Shown here in pieces: positions 46,156 to 54,527 of a stretch of DNA of 64,000 bases. Each line of letters opens with the position of its first letter. Within the stretch, counting starts at the first letter, position 1. The DNA is taken from positions 434,001 to 498,000 of the forward strand of contig NZ_LMKC01000001.1 of the NCBI RefSeq assembly GCF_001421355.1. Direction: 5' to 3'. The notes under the pieces were generated by a model. That model made no database searches, was not told the origin of the DNA, and was given only the letters and a program-made list of their open reading frames with translations. The translations under genes and the position numbers were made by a program. This DNA is from Sphingomonas sp. Leaf9. Lineage in GTDB: Bacteria > Pseudomonadota > Alphaproteobacteria > Sphingomonadales > Sphingomonadaceae.

Positions 46156-46218
46156 GCCGCCCCTGCTGCCACGGACGGGGCGGCTTGCACAGGGCGTTCG
46201 TCAGCCCCCAGCGATCGT

Positions 46219-46431
46219 TCAGCGCTTCGCGGCGGCCTGTGCCTTCGCCTGCTTCGAATAATGGTGGTGCATCGCGATGCAGCCGGCGACCGCGCCCATC
46301 TTGCCATGGCCCTTGCCGACCATGTGCCCGGCGACACCACCGGCGATCGCGCCGCGAATGCATCCCTTGGCAAAGGCCGGCTGCGCCGCGACCATCGCAA
46401 GGGGTACGGCGAACAGAGCAACGAACCGCAT
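46219..46431 (-). CDS. Small exported glycine-zipper protein
   Basis: A 70-residue protein with a signal peptide (MRFVALFAVPLAMVAAQPAFA, cut before K22). The mature 49 residues carry GAIAGGVAGHMVGKGHGKMGAVAGCIAMHHHY, a glycine-zipper pattern that would insert in or pack against a membrane, with a His-rich patch and two cysteines. GGAG precedes the ATG. Family known only as small sphingomonad periplasmic proteins; function unknown. Confidence 0.7.
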   Translation of the reverse strand: MRFVALFAVPLAMVAAQPAFAKGCIRGAIAGGVAGHMVGKGHGKMGAVAGCIAMHHHYSKQAKAQAAAKR

Positions 46432-46534
46432 GTCCAGTCTCCATCTAAAGCTATCGAGACGGCATCTACGGACGACGCCCGGCACAGGTTGCGTTAAACT
46501 TTCGTCATGTCGCCGGGGCCGCTACGGGGGTGCC

Positions 46535-46810
46535 ATGGACCTCGACCAACTGCTCCGCCATTATTTCGGCACGACCGATCCCGACCAGATGACCGCCGCC
46601 GAACAGGATGCGGCGCGCGAGCGGATGGGCATCGATTTCGGCGTGGAGCGCGATCCTTCGCGCCGCTTCGCGCTGTGGACGCTGATGGACGCATTCGGTT
46701 TCGCCCCGCCGCCGGCGGAGGCGTTCGAGAAGGACCCGGCATTGCGCGCCGCGGCCGACCGCTATCTCGACGCCGCCTATCGGGTCGAGCGCGATGGGAC
46801 GCCCGACTGA
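46535..46810 (+). CDS. Hypothetical small cytoplasmic protein coupled to the SMR exporter
   Basis: A 91-residue acidic, mainly helical protein (MDLDQLLRHYFGTTDPDQMTA..., AAEQDAARERMGIDFGVERDPSRRFALWTLMDAFGFAPPP). No signal or membrane segment. I do not recognise a domain; it resembles small uncharacterised alphaproteobacterial proteins. Its stop overlaps the start of the SMR exporter by one base (TGATG), so they are translated together. Confidence 0.7.
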   Translation: MDLDQLLRHYFGTTDPDQMTAAEQDAARERMGIDFGVERDPSRRFALWTLMDAFGFAPPPAEAFEKDPALRAAADRYLDAAYRVERDGTPD

Positions 46811-47124
46811 TGCCATGGGTGCTGCTCACCATCGCCGGGCTGCTGGAGATCGTCTGGGCCTATTACATGAAGCTCTCTGACGGCTTCTCGAAACCCTGGC
46901 CGACGGTCGCGACCTTCGTCGCGATGTTTGCCAGTTTCGGGTTGTTGTCGCTGGCGATGAAGCAGCTGCCGCTCGGCACCAGCTACATGGTGTGGACCGG
47001 CATCGGCGCGCTGGGTGCGTTCGTGGTCGGCATCGCGCTGCTGGGCGAGAGCGTCACGCCGCTCAGGCTGGTCGCGGCGGCGATGCTGCTGTGCGGGCTG
47101 GTGCTGATGAAGCTGGCGTCCTAA
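46810..47124 (+). CDS. SMR-family guanidinium exporter (SugE/Gdx)
   Basis: A 104-residue four-helix small multidrug resistance transporter. The central E13 and W16 (AGLLEIVWAYYMKLSDGF) and SYMVWTGIGALGAFVVGIALLGE are characteristic of the Gdx/SugE branch, which exports guanidinium and some quaternary ammonium compounds, rather than EmrE. It works as an antiparallel dimer, so one gene is enough. No guanidine riboswitch is evident upstream; the upstream gene overlaps its start. rsmE follows nine bases later. Confidence 0.9.
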   Translation: MPWVLLTIAGLLEIVWAYYMKLSDGFSKPWPTVATFVAMFASFGLLSLAMKQLPLGTSYMVWTGIGALGAFVVGIALLGESVTPLRLVAAAMLLCGLVLMKLAS

Positions 47125-47133
47125 CCCCGCACC

Positions 47134-47877
47134 ATGCCCGCTACCCCCGCCTGGCCGCCCGATTCGTCGCCCCGCCTGTTCGTCGACCAACCACTCGCCG
47201 ACCAGGCACGCATTCGCCTCGACGGGGCGCAGGCGCATTACCTGCTGTCGGTGATGCGGGTGAAGGACGGCGACGTCGTACGCCTGTTCGACGATGCGAC
47301 CGGCGAATGGCTGGCGCATGCGACCGAGGTGCGCAAGCGTGACCTGACCCTTGCCGTTGCCGACCATCTGCGCCCGCGCGAGACGGTGCCCGACCTCTGG
47401 CTATGCATTGCGCCGACCAAGAAGGGCCGGATCGACTGGGTGATCGAAAAGGCATGCGAGTTGGGCGTCGACCGGATCGTGCCGGTGCTGACCCGGCGGA
47501 CGGTGGTCGACCGCCTCAACCTCGACCGGCTGCGCACCCATGCTGTCGAGGCCGCCGAGCAATGCGGCCGTACCGCCCTGCCTACGCTGGTCGAACCGGT
47601 GAAGTTGCCCGCCCTGCTACGCGACTGGCCCGCCGACCGCGCGCTGTTCTTCGCTGACGAAACCGGCGGCGTGCCTGCGCTCGACGCGATGCGTGCCCGG
47701 CCGGGGCCGGCAGCGATCCTGATCGGGCCGGAAGGCGGCTTCGATCCGGAGGAGCGCGAACAGGTCCGTGCCCATCCCCAGGCGGTGGGCATGGCGCTCG
47801 GCCCCCGCATCCTGCGCGCGGAAACGGCGGCGGCGGCGGCGACCGCGTTGTGGATGGCGGCGGCCGGCGACTGGTAG
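47134..47877 (+). CDS. rsmE: 16S rRNA (uracil-1498-N3)-methyltransferase RsmE
   Basis: A 247-residue SPOUT-class methyltransferase. N-terminal PUA-like domain (RLDGAQAHYLLSVMRVKDGDVVRLFDD) and SPOUT domain with the knot region AAILIGPEGGFDPEEREQV and LGPRILRAETAAAAATALW. ATG at 47134, nine bases after the SMR gene on the same strand. gshA follows, the standard alphaproteobacterial order. Confidence 0.96.
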   Translation: MPATPAWPPDSSPRLFVDQPLADQARIRLDGAQAHYLLSVMRVKDGDVVRLFDDATGEWLAHATEVRKRDLTLAVADHLRPRETVPDLWLCIAPTKKGRIDWVIEKACELGVDRIVPVLTRRTVVDRLNLDRLRTHAVEAAEQCGRTALPTLVEPVKLPALLRDWPADRALFFADETGGVPALDAMRARPGPAAILIGPEGGFDPEEREQVRAHPQAVGMALGPRILRAETAAAAATALWMAAAGDW

Positions 47878-47932
47878 CGCGACTATGCCGCATGCAATCA
47901 CAGCCCTCTAGCGCGCGCCCGTCGGCCCGCGT

Positions 47933-49318
47933 ATGGGCGCGATCATGAGCACGAAGACCGTTTCGGACAGCAACGCAGCGGTCATCGAGGACCGCTCGCA
48001 ACTGATCGCCTATTTCGCCGGGGGCGAGAAGCCGGCGGAACGCTGGCGCATCGGCACCGAGCACGAAAAATTCGTCTATCGCACCAGCGACCACGCCGCG
48101 CCGTCCTATGACGAACCGGGCGGCATCCGCGACCTGCTGTCCGGCCTCGAACGCTTCGGCTGGCGCCCGGTCGAGGAGGGCGGCAAGGTCATCGCGCTGA
48201 CCGGCAAGGACGGATCGGTCAGCCTCGAGCCCGCCGGGCAGTTCGAACTGTCGGGCGCGCCGCTCGAAAACCTGCACCAGACCTGCGCCGAAACCGGCCG
48301 CCATCTGGATCAGGTAAAGGCGGTCGGCGACGAACTCGGCCTCGGTTTCTTGGGGCTGGGCATGTGGCCCGACAAGCGCCGCGACGAGCTGCCGATCATG
48401 CCCAAGGGTCGCTACGGCATCATGCTGAACCATATGCCGCGCGTCGGCACCATGGGCCTCGACATGATGCTGCGCACCTGCACCATTCAGGTGAACCTCG
48501 ATTATTCGAGCGAAGCCGACATGGTGCAGAAATTCCGCGTCGGGCTGGCGCTGCAACCGCTCGCGACCGCGCTGTTCGCCAATTCGCCGTTTACCGAAGG
48601 GCTGCCCAACGGCCAGCTTTCGTACCGCTCGCACATCTGGTCGGACACCGATCCGGCGCGAACCGGCATGCTGCCCTTCGTGTTCGAGGACGGGTTCGGT
48701 TACGACCGCTATGCCGACTATGCGCTCGATGTGCCGATGTACTTCGTCTATCGCGACGGCCGCTATATCGACGCCGCCGGCCTGTCGTTCCGCGACTTCC
48801 TGAAAGGGGAACTGTCGGTCCTGCCGGGCGAAAAGCCGACGATCGACGACTGGGCCGACCATCTCTCCACCGCCTTCCCCGAAGTGCGGCTCAAGACGTT
48901 CCTCGAAATGCGCGGCGCCGATGGTGGCCCATGGGGCCGCATCTGCGCGCTGCCGGCCTTGTGGGTCGGGCTGCTCTACGACCAGGGCGCGTTGGATGCC
49001 GCATGGGATCTGGTAAAGGGCTGGTCGATCGAGGACCGCCAGCGGCTGCGCGACAGCGTGCCCGCGCTCGGCCTAGACGCGCCGCTGCCCGGTGGCGGCA
49101 CCTTGCGCGATGTCGCGGGCGACGTGCTGGACATCGCCGGCCGGGGCCTCAGAGCCCGCCGCCGGTTGAGCGTTTCGGGCGAGGACGAAAGCGGCTTTAT
49201 CGAACCGCTGCGCGAAGTGGTGCGGTCGGGCAAGGTGCCCGCGCAGGTCATGCTCGACAAGTTCGCCGGCGAATGGGGCAGCAACCTGTCGAAAGTGTAC
49301 GACGAGTATAGTTTCTAA
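47933..49318 (+). CDS. gshA: Glutamate-cysteine ligase GshA
   Basis: First step of glutathione synthesis: ATP-dependent joining of glutamate and cysteine. The protein is 461 residues, the alphaproteobacterial/plant-type family. Seen: WRIGTEHEKFVYR, SLEPAGQFELSGAPL, MLNHMPRVGTMGLDMMLRTCTIQVNLDY and the C-terminal MLDKFAGEWGSNLSKVYDEYSF. ATG at 47933, or 47945 four codons later. It ends at a family F repeat. Confidence 0.96.
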   Translation: MGAIMSTKTVSDSNAAVIEDRSQLIAYFAGGEKPAERWRIGTEHEKFVYRTSDHAAPSYDEPGGIRDLLSGLERFGWRPVEEGGKVIALTGKDGSVSLEPAGQFELSGAPLENLHQTCAETGRHLDQVKAVGDELGLGFLGLGMWPDKRRDELPIMPKGRYGIMLNHMPRVGTMGLDMMLRTCTIQVNLDYSSEADMVQKFRVGLALQPLATALFANSPFTEGLPNGQLSYRSHIWSDTDPARTGMLPFVFEDGFGYDRYADYALDVPMYFVYRDGRYIDAAGLSFRDFLKGELSVLPGEKPTIDDWADHLSTAFPEVRLKTFLEMRGADGGPWGRICALPALWVGLLYDQGALDAAWDLVKGWSIEDRQRLRDSVPALGLDAPLPGGGTLRDVAGDVLDIAGRGLRARRRLSVSGEDESGFIEPLREVVRSGKVPAQVMLDKFAGEWGSNLSKVYDEYSF

Positions 49319-49321
49319 ACA

Positions 49322-49463
49322 GATCCTCCCCGCTTCGCGGGGAGGGGAACCATGCGCAGCATGGTGGAGGGGGGTCTCCACACAACGCAACGTCAGCGCT
49401 TGCCGAAAGCCCCCTCCACCATCCGCTACGCGGACGGTCCCCCTCCCCGTTCCGGGGAGGATC
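49322..49463. repeat. Dispersed inverted repeat, family F (copy 1, overlaps a gene end)
   Basis: A 142-base element with ends GATCCTCCCCG and CGGGGAGGATC. Inside are a second inverted pair (GGAACCATGCGCAGCATGG near ATCCGCTACGCGGACGGT, plus the GGTGGAGGGG/CCCCTCCACC arms) and the shared line ACGCAACG...GCCGAAAGCCCCCTCCACCA. Its right 38 bases are read as the C-terminal codons and stop of the methyltransferase gene. Copy 2 is at 55482-55614. Confidence 0.8.
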
Positions 49464-50727
49464 GGAAGAGGCTGGTCACCAAACCCCGCCGCAGCATCCA
49501 GTTGCTATACGCCCGGTACACCGGGTCCTGCCCCAGATGCCATTCCTCGGTCCGGGCGCGCCAGTAATAGACGCCGCTGACACACGCCAGAATCGCGGTA
49601 CTCCGCGCCGCCGAGGTCCAGCTATCGGCCGTCGTCAGCACCGGAATGGTCGAAATCCACCAGAACAGGTTCTTCGACAGATACGCCGGATGCCGGCTGA
49701 ACGCATACGGCCCGTGCGTCAGGATGCCCCGGTGCGTCAGGTTCGAAAACCGCAATCCGAACGCCATCGTCGCCCACGCATAGATCGCGGTCAGCGCGAC
49801 CAGCACCGCGCCGACGATCCACAGCAGCACCGGATAACCGGCGAACCAGTATGTCCAGTCCGCCGTCCCCGGATGATAATCCAGCGGGCCGCCGTTCGCC
49901 ATCAGGATGAACGGCGGATAGCAGATCAGCGCCGCCGACCACCCCGCCGCATAGGGCGTGGCGCTGCGGATATGGCTGTCGAGCGGCCGCATCGCGAGGA
50001 TGTAGCCCGCCGTCGCGAACGCCACGTCGATCACGAACATGAACGTGATGAGCCAGTTCGCCAGCGGCACCGGCCCGGTCAGCACGGCGGAGCGCTGCGT
50101 GCGAATGAACTCGCCGAACCCCGGCGGCACGATCGCCAGCATGAAGGCGAGGAAAAACGCCTTCACCGCCCAGCCGCGCAGATGATTCCAGATCGCTTGC
50201 GCGTCGATCGGCTCGTCCAGATGCATCGCCCATGCGCCGAGCGCCCAGCAGCCATCCTTCGGATCGACCAGCCGCCGGTCGATCCAGAGCATGTACGGTA
50301 TCGACAGCACGAACAACGGCACCGCCGCCATCCCGAACACCCACATCGAAAAGGCGAAGCCGCCCTCCCAGTAAAACCGCCCGGTGGCATAGATCGCCGC
50401 GATCAGGCCCCAAGTGATCCATAGCCCGGCGAGCTTGGTCAGGCTGATCTCGACAGTCTCGCGCCATGGCCGCACATTCGACCAGTCGATCCCGGTCGAC
50501 GGATTGCGATGCACCTTGTCGACCAACAACGACCACAGCACCATCGGCAGCGCACAGGCCGCGACGTTCACCAGCGCCGCATAGGGCCCGTCCATCCCGT
50601 AATGCCACGCGACCGCGACCCACGCGAGCAGCCCGGCCAGCCCGGCCAGTCCCACGCCCGACGATACCGCCGATGGCGGGCGCTGGTCGGGTTCGGCTTG
50701 CGCGCTGATCGAGTTGGGCTGATACAT
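49426..50727 (-). CDS. Membrane methyltransferase (isoprenylcysteine carboxyl methyltransferase-like)
   Basis: A 433-residue membrane protein with about nine hydrophobic segments. The C-terminal part carries the ICMT/PEMT signature THRGILTHGPYAFSRHPAYLSKNLFWWISTIPVL and RTEEWHLGQDPVYRAYSNWM, including the RHPxYLS motif that binds S-adenosylmethionine. Substrate unknown; a lipid, isoprenoid or quinone is possible. The last residues (SSPERGGGPSA) are encoded by repeat DNA of family F. Start taken as ATG at 50727. Confidence 0.8.
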   Translation of the reverse strand: MYQPNSISAQAEPDQRPPSAVSSGVGLAGLAGLLAWVAVAWHYGMDGPYAALVNVAACALPMVLWSLLVDKVHRNPSTGIDWSNVRPWRETVEISLTKLAGLWITWGLIAAIYATGRFYWEGGFAFSMWVFGMAAVPLFVLSIPYMLWIDRRLVDPKDGCWALGAWAMHLDEPIDAQAIWNHLRGWAVKAFFLAFMLAIVPPGFGEFIRTQRSAVLTGPVPLANWLITFMFVIDVAFATAGYILAMRPLDSHIRSATPYAAGWSAALICYPPFILMANGGPLDYHPGTADWTYWFAGYPVLLWIVGAVLVALTAIYAWATMAFGLRFSNLTHRGILTHGPYAFSRHPAYLSKNLFWWISTIPVLTTADSWTSAARSTAILACVSGVYYWRARTEEWHLGQDPVYRAYSNWMLRRGLVTSLFRSSPERGGGPSA

Positions 50728-50798
50728 GGGCAATCCGCTACACCCGCGATGGTAAGCATCCGGTGAAGCATATCCTTTTCAAAAGGAAGTATCTGCCC

Positions 50799-52721
50799 TT
50801 GCGTATCGTTCTTGCCGCGTTGCTGCTGACCACCACCGCCCTTCCCGCCGCCGCACAGCAGATCAACCCGCCGGGCAACACCCTGCCCCAGCCGCTGCCG
50901 ATCGTGGATACCGTCCCCGCCGCGCGCGACATCGATTATCCCGGCACGATCAAGCTGGACGTCGATGCGACCGACACCGTGCAGGGCATCTTCCGCGTGA
51001 AGGAAACCATCCCGGTCGCCCGCAGCGGCCATATGGTCCTGCTCATGCCGAAATGGCTGCCCGGCAAGCACGGGCCGCGCGGCGAGATCGAGAAGCTGGC
51101 CGGGCTGGTCGTGCGCGCGGGTGGCCGCGAACTGCCCTGGACCCGCGACACGCTCGACATGTTCGCCTTCCACATCGACGTGCCGGCGGGTGCGAAGAAT
51201 CTCGACGTGCAGTTCCAGTTCCTGACCGCGACGCAGGGTGAACAGGGGCGCATCGTCGTCACGCCTGAAATGCTGAACCTGCAGTTCGAATCGGTCAGCC
51301 TCTATCCGGCCGGCTATTACACCCGCCGTATTCCGATCGAGGCGAGCGTGAAGTATCCGACCGGCTGGACCGCCGCATCGGGCCTGCCGTCTAAGGTGCA
51401 GGGCGGCGTCTATCGCTATGAACGCACCAGCTACGAAACGCTGGTCGATTCGCCGGTGTTCGCCGGCAAGTATTTCAAGCGCTTCCCGCTGACCGATCGC
51501 GTCGGGCTGAACGTCGTCGCCGACAAGCCGTCCGAACTCGCCGCGACCCCCGAACAGATCGCGGCGCACACCCGGCTGGTCGAACAGGCGGTGAAGCTGT
51601 TCGGTGCGCAGCATTACGACAAGTACGAGTTTTTGCTGTCGATCACCGACAAGATGGGGTCGATCGGCCTCGAACATCACCGTTCGTCCGAAAACGGCGT
51701 GGATCCGGGTTATTTCACCGACTGGAATGCCGGCCCCGGCGAACGCAACCTGCTGCCGCACGAATTCACGCATAGCTGGGACGGCAAGTATCGCCGTGGC
51801 GCGGACCTGTTCACCCCCGATTTCCGCATGCCGATGCGCAATTCGATGCTGTGGGTCTATGAAGGGCAGACACAGTTCTGGGGCTATGTGCTGCAGGCGC
51901 GCTCGGGCCTAGTGTCGAAGCAGGATACGCTCGACGCCTATGCCGACATCGCCGCAGCCCTCGACGCGCGCGAGGGTCGCCAGTGGCGTCCGCTGATCGA
52001 TACCACCAACGATCCGGTCATCACCGCGCGCCGTCCCAAGGGCTGGGTCAGCTGGCAGCGCTCGGAGGATTATTACAACGAAGGCCTGCTGGTGTGGATG
52101 GAGGTCGACTCGATGCTGCGCAAGCAGTCGGGCGGCACCAAGTCGATGGACGACTTTGCCCGCGCCTTCTTCGGCGTGCGCGACGGCGACTGGGGCGTCC
52201 TGCCCTATACGCTGGCCGATGTGGTCAAGACGCTGAACACGATCCAGCCCTATGACTGGGCCGGCTTCCTCGACAAGCGGCTGAACGCCCGCACCGATCG
52301 CGCGCCGATCGACGGCTTTGCCGCCAATGGCTATCGCATCGTCTACACCGACACCCCGACGCCGTATCTGAAGGGCCGCGAAAAGAGCGGTGGCGGCGTG
52401 TCGCTGCCCTATTCGCTGGGCCTGACCGCGAACAAGGAAGGCAAGGTCGGCAGCGTGACGTGGGGCAGCCCGGCGTTCAAGGCAGGCTTCGAAACCGGCA
52501 CCACCATCGTCGCGGTCAACGGCACCGCCTACACCCCCGACCGGCTGCGCGATGCGGTCGGCGCGGCCAAGGGGTCGAAGGACCCGATCCGCCTGACCGT
52601 CCGCATGGACGATGCGGTGCGCGAGATCGCGATCCCCTATAATGAAGGACATCGTTATCCGCGTCTGGAGAAGGTCGGCGACGGCGAAAACGGTCTCGAC
52701 CGTCTGCTCACCGCCAAATAA
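50799..52721 (+). CDS. M61 family metallopeptidase (glycyl aminopeptidase-like) with PDZ domain
   Basis: About 640 residues, exported (LRIVLAALLLTTTALPAAAQQ signal). The M61 zinc site is LLPHEFTHSWDGKYRR (HEFTH), preceded by GLEHHRSS and followed by MLWVYEGQTQFWGYVLQARSGL (third ligand Glu). A C-terminal PDZ-type region (GKVGSVTWGSPAFKAGFETGTTIVAVNGTAY) is present. Start is TTG at 50799, which has AAGGAAG upstream; GTG at 50763 is the alternative and would leave only 35 bases to the divergent gene. Confidence 0.9.
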   Translation: MRIVLAALLLTTTALPAAAQQINPPGNTLPQPLPIVDTVPAARDIDYPGTIKLDVDATDTVQGIFRVKETIPVARSGHMVLLMPKWLPGKHGPRGEIEKLAGLVVRAGGRELPWTRDTLDMFAFHIDVPAGAKNLDVQFQFLTATQGEQGRIVVTPEMLNLQFESVSLYPAGYYTRRIPIEASVKYPTGWTAASGLPSKVQGGVYRYERTSYETLVDSPVFAGKYFKRFPLTDRVGLNVVADKPSELAATPEQIAAHTRLVEQAVKLFGAQHYDKYEFLLSITDKMGSIGLEHHRSSENGVDPGYFTDWNAGPGERNLLPHEFTHSWDGKYRRGADLFTPDFRMPMRNSMLWVYEGQTQFWGYVLQARSGLVSKQDTLDAYADIAAALDAREGRQWRPLIDTTNDPVITARRPKGWVSWQRSEDYYNEGLLVWMEVDSMLRKQSGGTKSMDDFARAFFGVRDGDWGVLPYTLADVVKTLNTIQPYDWAGFLDKRLNARTDRAPIDGFAANGYRIVYTDTPTPYLKGREKSGGGVSLPYSLGLTANKEGKVGSVTWGSPAFKAGFETGTTIVAVNGTAYTPDRLRDAVGAAKGSKDPIRLTVRMDDAVREIAIPYNEGHRYPRLEKVGDGENGLDRLLTAK

Positions 52722-52861
52722 AGACCGCCCCGACCGGTCCCACATCGGGACCGGTTGGACGTGTCCGTGACGATTCCAAGGAAAAGCGGCTTCTCCGTTC
52801 GTGAATAACGGGTAAAGGGCGCGTCTACCGCGCTGCAGCGTGAGATGAGGGAGTAGTATTA

Positions 52862-53437
52862 ATGCGCATCGACATGGTGCCGGTCGGCGACGATCCGCCC
52901 AACAGCCTGAATGTCATCATCGAAGTGCCCACCGGCGGCGAACCGGTGAAGTATGAATTCGACAAGGCGTCGGGAGCCCTCTTCGTCGATCGCATCCTGC
53001 ACACCCCGATGCGCTATCCGGCGAATTACGGGTTCGTGCCGCACACGCTGTCGCCCGATGGCGATCCGCTCGACGCGCTGGTCGTGTCGCGCTCGCCCTT
53101 CATCCCCGGCTGCGTCGTCCGCGCGCGTCCGATCGCGGTGCTGAACCTCGAGGACGAGGCCGGCGGCGACGAAAAGCTGGTGTGCGTGCCGGTCGATTCG
53201 ACCTTCCCGTACTACAGCAACGTCGGCGAACGCGCCGATCTGCCGGAGATCGTGTTCGAACAGATCGAGCATTTCTTCACCCACTATAAGGACCTCGAAA
53301 AGAAGAAGTGGGTCCGGATCGGTACGTGGGGCGGAGCCGAAGAGGCCAAGCAGATCACGCTCGAGGCCATCGAGCGGTATAACGCTGCCAAGGCCCAGGG
53401 CGAGGAACCGCACGACGCCGACGTGGCGAACCGCTGA
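52862..53437 (+). CDS. ppa: Inorganic pyrophosphatase
   Basis: It hydrolyses PPi to phosphate, driving biosynthetic reactions. The protein is 191 residues, family I. Signature residues: VPTGGEPVKYEFDK, LHTPMRYPANYGFVPHTLSPDGDPLDALVVSRSPFIPGC with the DGDPLD metal site, and FFTHYKDLEKKKWVRIGTWG. GAGGGAG precedes the ATG. A possible partner unit begins with the oxygenase gene 22 bases downstream. Confidence 0.97.
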   Translation: MRIDMVPVGDDPPNSLNVIIEVPTGGEPVKYEFDKASGALFVDRILHTPMRYPANYGFVPHTLSPDGDPLDALVVSRSPFIPGCVVRARPIAVLNLEDEAGGDEKLVCVPVDSTFPYYSNVGERADLPEIVFEQIEHFFTHYKDLEKKKWVRIGTWGGAEEAKQITLEAIERYNAAKAQGEEPHDADVANR

Positions 53438-53459
53438 TCCGACGCCTGGGGGGATAGTC

Positions 53460-54152
53460 ATGGCGCAGGCGACGACCGGTAACGGTCCTGCCGCCCCCGG
53501 GCTATCCCCCGACGCGCTGCGCGTTCGCGCCGCGCAATTGGGGTTGTTCGAAACCCCGATCCTGCATGCGCAAGTGCAGGACGCAGCCGCGATCGACGCC
53601 GACCTGCGCCGCGCGATCCTGTCGCGCGCCGCCGGCCACGCCGATGGCGTGAACCGATCGAATATCGGCGGCTGGCATAGCGACACCGACATGCTGCACT
53701 GGGGCGGCCCCGCCGCTACCCGTCTGGCCGACCTCGCCATCCGCATGGCCCGGCGCGCGTCGCATTTCGACGGGCGCGATCCCGCCACCGTCGAATGGAC
53801 CGTGCGGATGTGGGCCAACCTGTCCCCGCCCGGTGCGTTGAACATGAGCCACGCCCATCCCGGCATATTGTGGGCGGCGGTCTATTATCTCGACATGGGT
53901 ACCGATCCGGGCGACGGCGATCCCGGCGGCGAACTGTATCTCGAAGACCCACGCTTTCCGGTCACGATGATGCGCCTGCCCGGTTTCCGGATGCTCGGCA
54001 CCGATGGCCAGCCGCAGTCCAACGAACGCCGCCTGCCGACCCGCGCCGGCGACCTCGTGCTGTTCCCCGCCTGGCTGCGCCACGGCGTGCGTCCCCACAA
54101 GGGAAGCCGTGACCGCATTTCGATCGCGATGAACATCGATGTGAAGGGGTAG
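53460..54152 (+). CDS. 2OG-Fe(II) oxygenase-fold protein (TIGR02466-type)
   Basis: A 230-residue protein. The double-stranded beta-helix core has MSHAHPGILWAAVYYLDMGTD, GGELYLEDPRFPV, and the second half AGDLVLFPAWLRHGVRPHKGSRDRISIAMNI with a His and an Arg in the usual place to bind iron and 2-oxoglutarate. The family is a conserved putative 2OG oxygenase of unknown substrate. ATG at 53460 follows GGGGGGAT. On the same strand as ppa. Confidence 0.85.
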   Translation: MAQATTGNGPAAPGLSPDALRVRAAQLGLFETPILHAQVQDAAAIDADLRRAILSRAAGHADGVNRSNIGGWHSDTDMLHWGGPAATRLADLAIRMARRASHFDGRDPATVEWTVRMWANLSPPGALNMSHAHPGILWAAVYYLDMGTDPGDGDPGGELYLEDPRFPVTMMRLPGFRMLGTDGQPQSNERRLPTRAGDLVLFPAWLRHGVRPHKGSRDRISIAMNIDVKG

Positions 54153-54173
54153 CGGTTCGGCTTAGCCGCCGCC

Positions 54174-54527
54174 CTATTTCGCCCGCTTGCGCTTCACCGG
54201 CGCGCGCCGCCCGGCCTCGAGCGCCAGCGCCCCCCATTCGCGCATCGCATCGCCATCATCCAGCACGTCGTCGGGCGCCCGGCGATAGTTCATCGTCGCG
54301 GTCGTCCCGTCCTTGCGCGCATAGGTGAAACGCTCGCACCCGGCGGCGTCCCAGGTCGCATCGGCCACCGCGTCCGACTTGAACCACAGCGCATCGTCCA
54401 GCACGATCGCGAAGACCGTCCCGCCCAGATACAGCGTCGCCCCGCCCATCATCCGGCGAAAGCTGACCTGGCCGACCGGGGCCATCGCCTCCTTTACCCA
54501 ATCGATCAGCGCGGTATCGACGCTCAT
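54174..54527 (-). CDS. TfoX N-terminal-domain protein
   Basis: A 117-residue protein. The pattern VSFRRMMGGATLYLGGTVFAIVLDDALWFKSDAVADATWDAAGCERFTYARKDG and NYRRAPDDVLDDGDAMREW matches the TfoX/Sxy N-terminal domain. Standalone versions are widespread; competence involvement is not implied. A basic C-terminal tail (RRAPVKRKRAK). Its ATG overlaps the DMT transporter stop (ATGA). Confidence 0.88.
   Translation of the reverse strand: MSVDTALIDWVKEAMAPVGQVSFRRMMGGATLYLGGTVFAIVLDDALWFKSDAVADATWDAAGCERFTYARKDGTTATMNYRRAPDDVLDDGDAMREWGALALEAGRRAPVKRKRAK

Noticed and set aside
49322..49463. The paired GATCCTCCCC ends as insertion-sequence termini
   Set aside because: Only ~140 bases, no transposase frame inside and no clear target duplication; it behaves like a small palindromic repeat, not an IS.
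50763..50798. GTG start of the M61 peptidase
   Set aside because: No ribosome-binding site before it and very little room to the divergent gene; TTG at 50799 has a good AAGGAAG. It is kept as an alternative.
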